From an uncultured Saprospiraceae bacterium (GTDB taxonomy: Bacteria > Bacteroidota > Bacteroidia > Chitinophagales > Saprospiraceae), in contig CALLAG010000122.1 in assembly GCA_938002705.1 (NCBI GenBank), positions 1 to 10,143 of the forward strand: a stretch of DNA of 10,143 nucleotides. Direction: 5' to 3'. Under the pieces are notes generated by a model. That model was given only the letters and a program-made list of their open reading frames with translations, was not told the origin of the DNA and made no database searches. A program made the translations under genes and the position numbers. Every line of letters begins with the position of its first letter. The stretch's first letter is position 1. Below are positions 7,202-10,143 of this stretch, piece by piece.

Positions 7202-8464
7202 CTACAAATCAAAACCAATATCCGACCTATAAGTCATCCCTTCAAAGTAGACTTGAGATATATTTTTTAGTGATCTATTGACCGCTTTTTGATGATCATT
7301 GCCGAAGCTTGTCACGGCCATTACACGTCCCCCATTAGTGAGAATATCATAATTTGACACCTTAGTTCCTGAGTGAAAAAATAGACTACTTGACGCTTGC
7401 TTATCTATGATGATTTCCTTTCCTTTTTCGTAAGCTTCTGGATAGCCTTTAGAGACGAGCATTATAGTTGCTGCTGATTGAGGGTCTATATCTACTTTGA
7501 TATCAGAGAGATTGCCACTGTAGATGCCTGTTATTATATCCATGAGGTCAGATGAGATTCTTGGTATAATCACCTCCGTCTCTGGGTCTCCTAATCTACA
7601 GTTATATTCTATGACATATGGCTCATTGCCGACACGGATAAGTCCTATAAATATAAAACCCTTGTAGTCTAATTTCCTTTTTTGTAATCCGAGTATTGTA
7701 GGCTCTATTATTCTGGATTTAACTTTGTCCATCATCACCTTATCTACGAATGGGACAGGCGATATGGCTCCCATTCCACCAGTATTTAATCCTGTATCAC
7801 CTTCTCCTATTCTCTTGTAGTCTTTAGCTACAGGTAGTAGCGTATATGATTGTCCGTCAGTAGCTACGAATACTGAAAATTCTAATCCATCTAAGAATTC
7901 TTCTACGACTACTGTTTTTGATGCATCACCGAATTTCCCCGAGAGCATATCTTGGATTTCTTTTTTAGCTTCTTCTTTATCATCTAAGATGAGGACACCT
8001 TTTCCTGCGGCCAAGCCATCTGCTTTGAGTACGATTTTACCATTTATTTTATCTATATGGTTGATAGCATCTTCTACGGTCTGTGATGTAAAATCATGTG
8101 ACGCTGCAGTAGGGATATTAAATTCTGCCATAAAAGCATTAGCAAACGACTTAGAGCCTTCTAGCGTTGCTGCAGCTTGGGATGGTCCTATAACCTTGAC
8201 TGTATGATCCATAAAGTAATCATAGATTCCATGGACAAGTGGCGCCTCTGGTCCTACTATGAGATAATCTATCTCAAGTCTATCGACGCTTTTTCTGATA
8301 CTGTCAAAATCTAAAATATCTAACTCTAAATTAATTGCAACTTCTGATGTACCAGCATTGCCAGGAGCTATATATAATTGCTGACATTGCGGACTTTGAG
8401 CAGTTTTCCACGCAAGAGCATGCTCTCTACCGCCACTTCCGAGGATTAGTATATTATATGACAT
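7202..8464 (-). CDS. purD: Phosphoribosylamine-glycine ligase (GAR synthetase)
   Basis: A 420-residue cytoplasmic enzyme for the second step of purine synthesis: 5-phosphoribosylamine + glycine + ATP give GAR + ADP + phosphate. The length and domain order match the family. The N-domain has ILGSGGREHALAW (7-19), APGNAGT (33-39) and IVGPEAPLV (69-77). Then come IGPSQAAATLEGSKSFA (92-108), the ATP-grasp segment LKADGLAAGKGVLI (146-159), EEFLDGLEFSVF (188-199), GLNTGGMGA (225-233) and the metal-binding EYNCRLGDPETEV (286-298). The C-domain has SKGYPEAYEKGKEI (338-351), FHSGTK, NGGRVMAV and a final YRSDIGFD. The ATG at 8464 puts the Rossmann GSGGREH motif at its usual distance. An A/G-rich AAAGAGAAAAA lies just upstream, with no strong Shine-Dalgarno. 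It is divergent from ruvA and leads the purD-murF-alr pair. No key residue seems to be missing. Confidence 0.97.
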   Translation of the reverse strand: MSYNILILGSGGREHALAWKTAQSPQCQQLYIAPGNAGTSEVAINLELDILDFDSIRKSVDRLEIDYLIVGPEAPLVHGIYDYFMDHTVKVIGPSQAAATLEGSKSFANAFMAEFNIPTAASHDFTSQTVEDAINHIDKINGKIVLKADGLAAGKGVLILDDKEEAKKEIQDMLSGKFGDASKTVVVEEFLDGLEFSVFVATDGQSYTLLPVAKDYKRIGEGDTGLNTGGMGAISPVPFVDKVMMDKVKSRIIEPTILGLQKRKLDYKGFIFIGLIRVGNEPYVIEYNCRLGDPETEVIIPRISSDLMDIITGIYSGNLSDIKVDIDPQSAATIMLVSKGYPEAYEKGKEIIIDKQASSSLFFHSGTKVSNYDILTNGGRVMAVTSFGNDHQKAVNRSLKNISQVYFEGMTYRSDIGFDL

Positions 8465-8476
8465 TGGTTTTTCTCT

Positions 8477-8490
8477 TTATTAGCTAATAA
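8477..8490. promoter_or_regulatory. 14-bp perfect palindrome in the purD leader
   Basis: TTATTAGCTAATAA is self-complementary over all 14 bases and its centre lies about 20 nt upstream of the purD ATG. It could be a binding site for a dimeric regulator in the purD-ruvA divergent spacer, or a short AT-rich stem in the purD leader. The spacer is very AT-rich, so a chance palindrome is quite possible. No riboswitch-like fold was seen in the rest of 8465-8606, and no convincing TAnnTTTG box was found for purD. Confidence 0.25.
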
Positions 8491-8606
8491 TTATAGTACT
8501 TGATAACTTTATATAATGCTTTGATTAGAAATATTTTACATATTATCAATAAAAGTAATATGAAAACTTTTTTAATTCCTATCTTCACCCGCTAAAATAC
8601 ATTGAT

Positions 8607-9197
8607 TTGATAGCATATTTGGACGGAAAGATAACTTATAAATCTCCAACTCACATATTTGTTGACGTAGGAGGTGTGGCTTATGACGTGCAGATAAGCC
8701 TACATAGCTTCGGATTATTAGAGAAATTAGATAGTGTTAAGATATATACTCAGCTGATTATCAGAGATGATGCGCATACTATCTATGGCTTTATGACGCC
8801 GGAGGAGAAGGAATTATTTATCAAGTTAGTATCAGTATCTGGGATAGGCCCTAATACAGCAAGAGTGATATTATCTTATATGACGCCATCTGATACGAGT
8901 AATGCGATAATGACTGATAATGTAGCTGCATTTAAGAAAGTAAAAGGGGTAGGACCTAAGACGGCACAGCGTATTATCCTTGATTTGAAGGACAAAATGC
9001 TTAAAAATGCACCAGACATCGGAGATTTAACATCTTTCGCAGCTCCTTCTATACGAGATGAAGCTATTGCTGCGTTAGTAGCATTAGGATTTCAGAAAAA
9101 TCAGATCATTAAGCAAGTTGATAAGGTTATTTCTCAGGATTCGACTATAGATCAAGTAGAGACATTAATTAAGTCAACATTAAGACAGCTATCTTAG
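8607..9197 (+). CDS. ruvA: Holliday junction branch migration complex subunit RuvA
   Basis: A 196-residue DNA-binding subunit that tetramerises on Holliday junctions and loads the RuvB helicase. Domain I (about 1-62, OB fold) starts MIAYLDGKITYKSPTHIFVDVGGVAYDV. Domain II has two helix-hairpin-helix motifs, SVSGIGPNTAR (76-86) and KVKGVGPKTAQR (111-122). An about 20-residue linker leads to domain III (about 147-196, DEAIAALVALGFQKNQI), which contacts RuvB. The start codon is TTG at 8607-8609: translation from it gives the MIAYL-G opening typical of the family, and no in-frame ATG lies nearby upstream. No clear ribosome-binding site is seen. It is divergent from purD and 80 nt upstream of sprA, a neighbour pair known from other Bacteroidota. 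The identification is firm. Confidence 0.97.
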   Translation: MIAYLDGKITYKSPTHIFVDVGGVAYDVQISLHSFGLLEKLDSVKIYTQLIIRDDAHTIYGFMTPEEKELFIKLVSVSGIGPNTARVILSYMTPSDTSNAIMTDNVAAFKKVKGVGPKTAQRIILDLKDKMLKNAPDIGDLTSFAAPSIRDEAIAALVALGFQKNQIIKQVDKVISQDSTIDQVETLIKSTLRQLS

Positions 9198-9277
9198 ACA
9201 ATATCGTGAGAATAAATCGTTTATATCAAAGTGTAATCCACACAAGGCAATATAGTATAGTAAGATTTAGTAAAGTA

Positions 9278-10143
9278 ATGGCAAAATACCTTAGGATTTG
9301 TATGTGTCTAATGACATGTGCAGTAATAATTAATCAAGCAGATGTGATGGCCGGTGGAATAATTCTACCAGACCCCATAGAGTCGATAAGACCTATAGCT
9401 GCTCCAGTATCTCAAGATACTATTCCCCTCACGGATCGTTTCGGTGATTATATTAATGATGAGCAATATAACCCATTTGATATCCTTCCGGATAATGTGG
9501 AGCAGACTGTAGAGTATGATCTGGATACAGATACATATATCATAATAGAAAAAATCGGTGACGAATACTATCGAGCACCTACCTATATGTCATTTAATGA
9601 ATATATGGACTGGCGTGCAGCTAAGCAAGAACGTGACTACTTCGATAAGTTAAGTGGTGCCAGCTCAGAGTACAAGAGTGGGAGTGGCAGAATAGATCCA
9701 TTATCTAAGATCAATATAGATCAGGGAATGACCGATAGACTATTCGGAGGTAATGATATCACAATAGAACCTCAGGGTAATATAGACCTCACGATAGGAG
9801 CTGATTATCAAGAAGTTAAGAATCCTAACATTAGTATTAACCAGCAAAGGCAGGGACCGTTCCTTGATTTTGATATGGATATCAAGATGAATGTAGAAGG
9901 TAACATCGGTGATAAGATGAATCTTGGATTTAATTACGATACGAATGCAAGTTTTGATTTTGATAGAAAAATAAAATTGGCTTACGATAGTGAGCAGTTT
10001 ACCGAGGATGACATCATTAAGAAAATAGAAGCCGGTAACGTCAGTCTGCCACTGAGAAGTACGCTTATCCAAGGAGCCCAAAGTCTTTTTGGACTCAAGA
10101 CAGAATTACAATTCGGTCATCTTACATTAACAGCGATAGCCTC
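9278..10143 (+). CDS. sprA: SprA, type IX secretion translocon / gliding motility protein (N-terminal part, cut by the window end)
   Basis: The frame is open from the ATG at 9278-9280 to the right edge: 288 codons plus two bases. SprA proteins usually exceed 2,000 residues, so only about a tenth is here. A signal peptide (LRICMCLMTCAVIINQADVMA, residues 5-25) leads to a Pro-rich linker, then the conserved SprA N-terminal region: YNPFDI (64-69), EKIGDEYYRAPTYMSFNEYMDWR (91-113), RLFGGNDITIEPQGNIDLTIGADYQ (154-178), DFDMDIKMNVEGNIGDKM (197-213), FDFDRKIKL, then DDIIKKIEAGNVSLPL (244-259) and LIQGAQSLFGLKTELQFG (263-280). By family knowledge this is the outer-membrane beta-barrel channel through which T9SS cargo crosses. 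The 80-nt spacer after ruvA shows no clear promoter or terminator, so readthrough from ruvA is possible. The start could be confirmed by homologues. The identification is firm. Confidence 0.95.
   Translation, partial: MAKYLRICMCLMTCAVIINQADVMAGGIILPDPIESIRPIAAPVSQDTIPLTDRFGDYINDEQYNPFDILPDNVEQTVEYDLDTDTYIIIEKIGDEYYRAPTYMSFNEYMDWRAAKQERDYFDKLSGASSEYKSGSGRIDPLSKINIDQGMTDRLFGGNDITIEPQGNIDLTIGADYQEVKNPNISINQQRQGPFLDFDMDIKMNVEGNIGDKMNLGFNYDTNASFDFDRKIKLAYDSEQFTEDDIIKKIEAGNVSLPLRSTLIQGAQSLFGLKTELQFGHLTLTAIA

Noticed and set aside
7989..8207. 72-codon open frame antisense to purD
   Set aside because: It overlaps the highly conserved ATP-grasp coding region on the other strand and resembles no protein.
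8602..8609. TTGATTTG as a promoter -7 box for ruvA
   Set aside because: It has one mismatch to TAnnTTTG and overlaps the TTG start codon, so the transcript would begin inside the gene.
9740..10081. 113-codon open frame on the minus strand
   Set aside because: It is antisense to the conserved N-terminal region of sprA, which matches the family in the + frame throughout.

Overview
The window looks like chromosomal core DNA from an AT-rich member of the Bacteroidota. Four things point there: a fused MurF-alanine racemase, a ruvA gene followed directly by sprA (the type IX secretion translocon/gliding protein), a cassette of three SurA/PpiC-type periplasmic folding genes in a row, and TAnnTTTG-type promoter boxes rather than clear TTGACA/TATAAT pairs with Shine-Dalgarno sites. 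ATA (Ile) and AGA (Arg) codons are used freely in all genes. The class or genus cannot be fixed from this sequence.

Layout. Positions 3-197 (+) are the last 64 codons of a gene that begins outside the window. Positions 198-468 lie between two convergent genes and hold no credible ORF. They do hold a GC-richer block (about 241-380, roughly 46% GC against 26-31% in the flanking spacer) able to form several hairpins, followed by a C/A-rich degenerate tandem repeat (393-457). From 469 to 4645 (-) is a tight three-gene set of secreted parvulin/SurA-like proteins. In transcription order it runs: a 652-aa protein with two parvulin domains, a 283-aa lipoprotein without a recognisable PPIase core, and a 456-aa SurA-like protein. 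The spacer 4646-4738 carries two perfect TAnnTTTG boxes for this set. From 4739 to 8464 (-) are purD and the murF-alr fusion, 3 nt apart. The spacer 8465-8606 separates purD from the divergent ruvA (8607-9197, +, TTG start). Then comes sprA (9278 to the right edge, +), cut by the window end after 288 codons.

How the genes fit together. Most products serve the cell envelope. MurF-Alr makes D-alanine and joins D-Ala-D-Ala to the peptidoglycan precursor. The SurA-like set probably escorts outer-membrane proteins through the periplasm. SprA is a very large outer-membrane channel that may be one of many clients of such chaperones. PurD (purine synthesis) and RuvA (Holliday junction processing) are housekeeping genes. 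The gene content is ordinary for the phylum. The part least explained is the structured, non-coding convergent spacer at 198-468.
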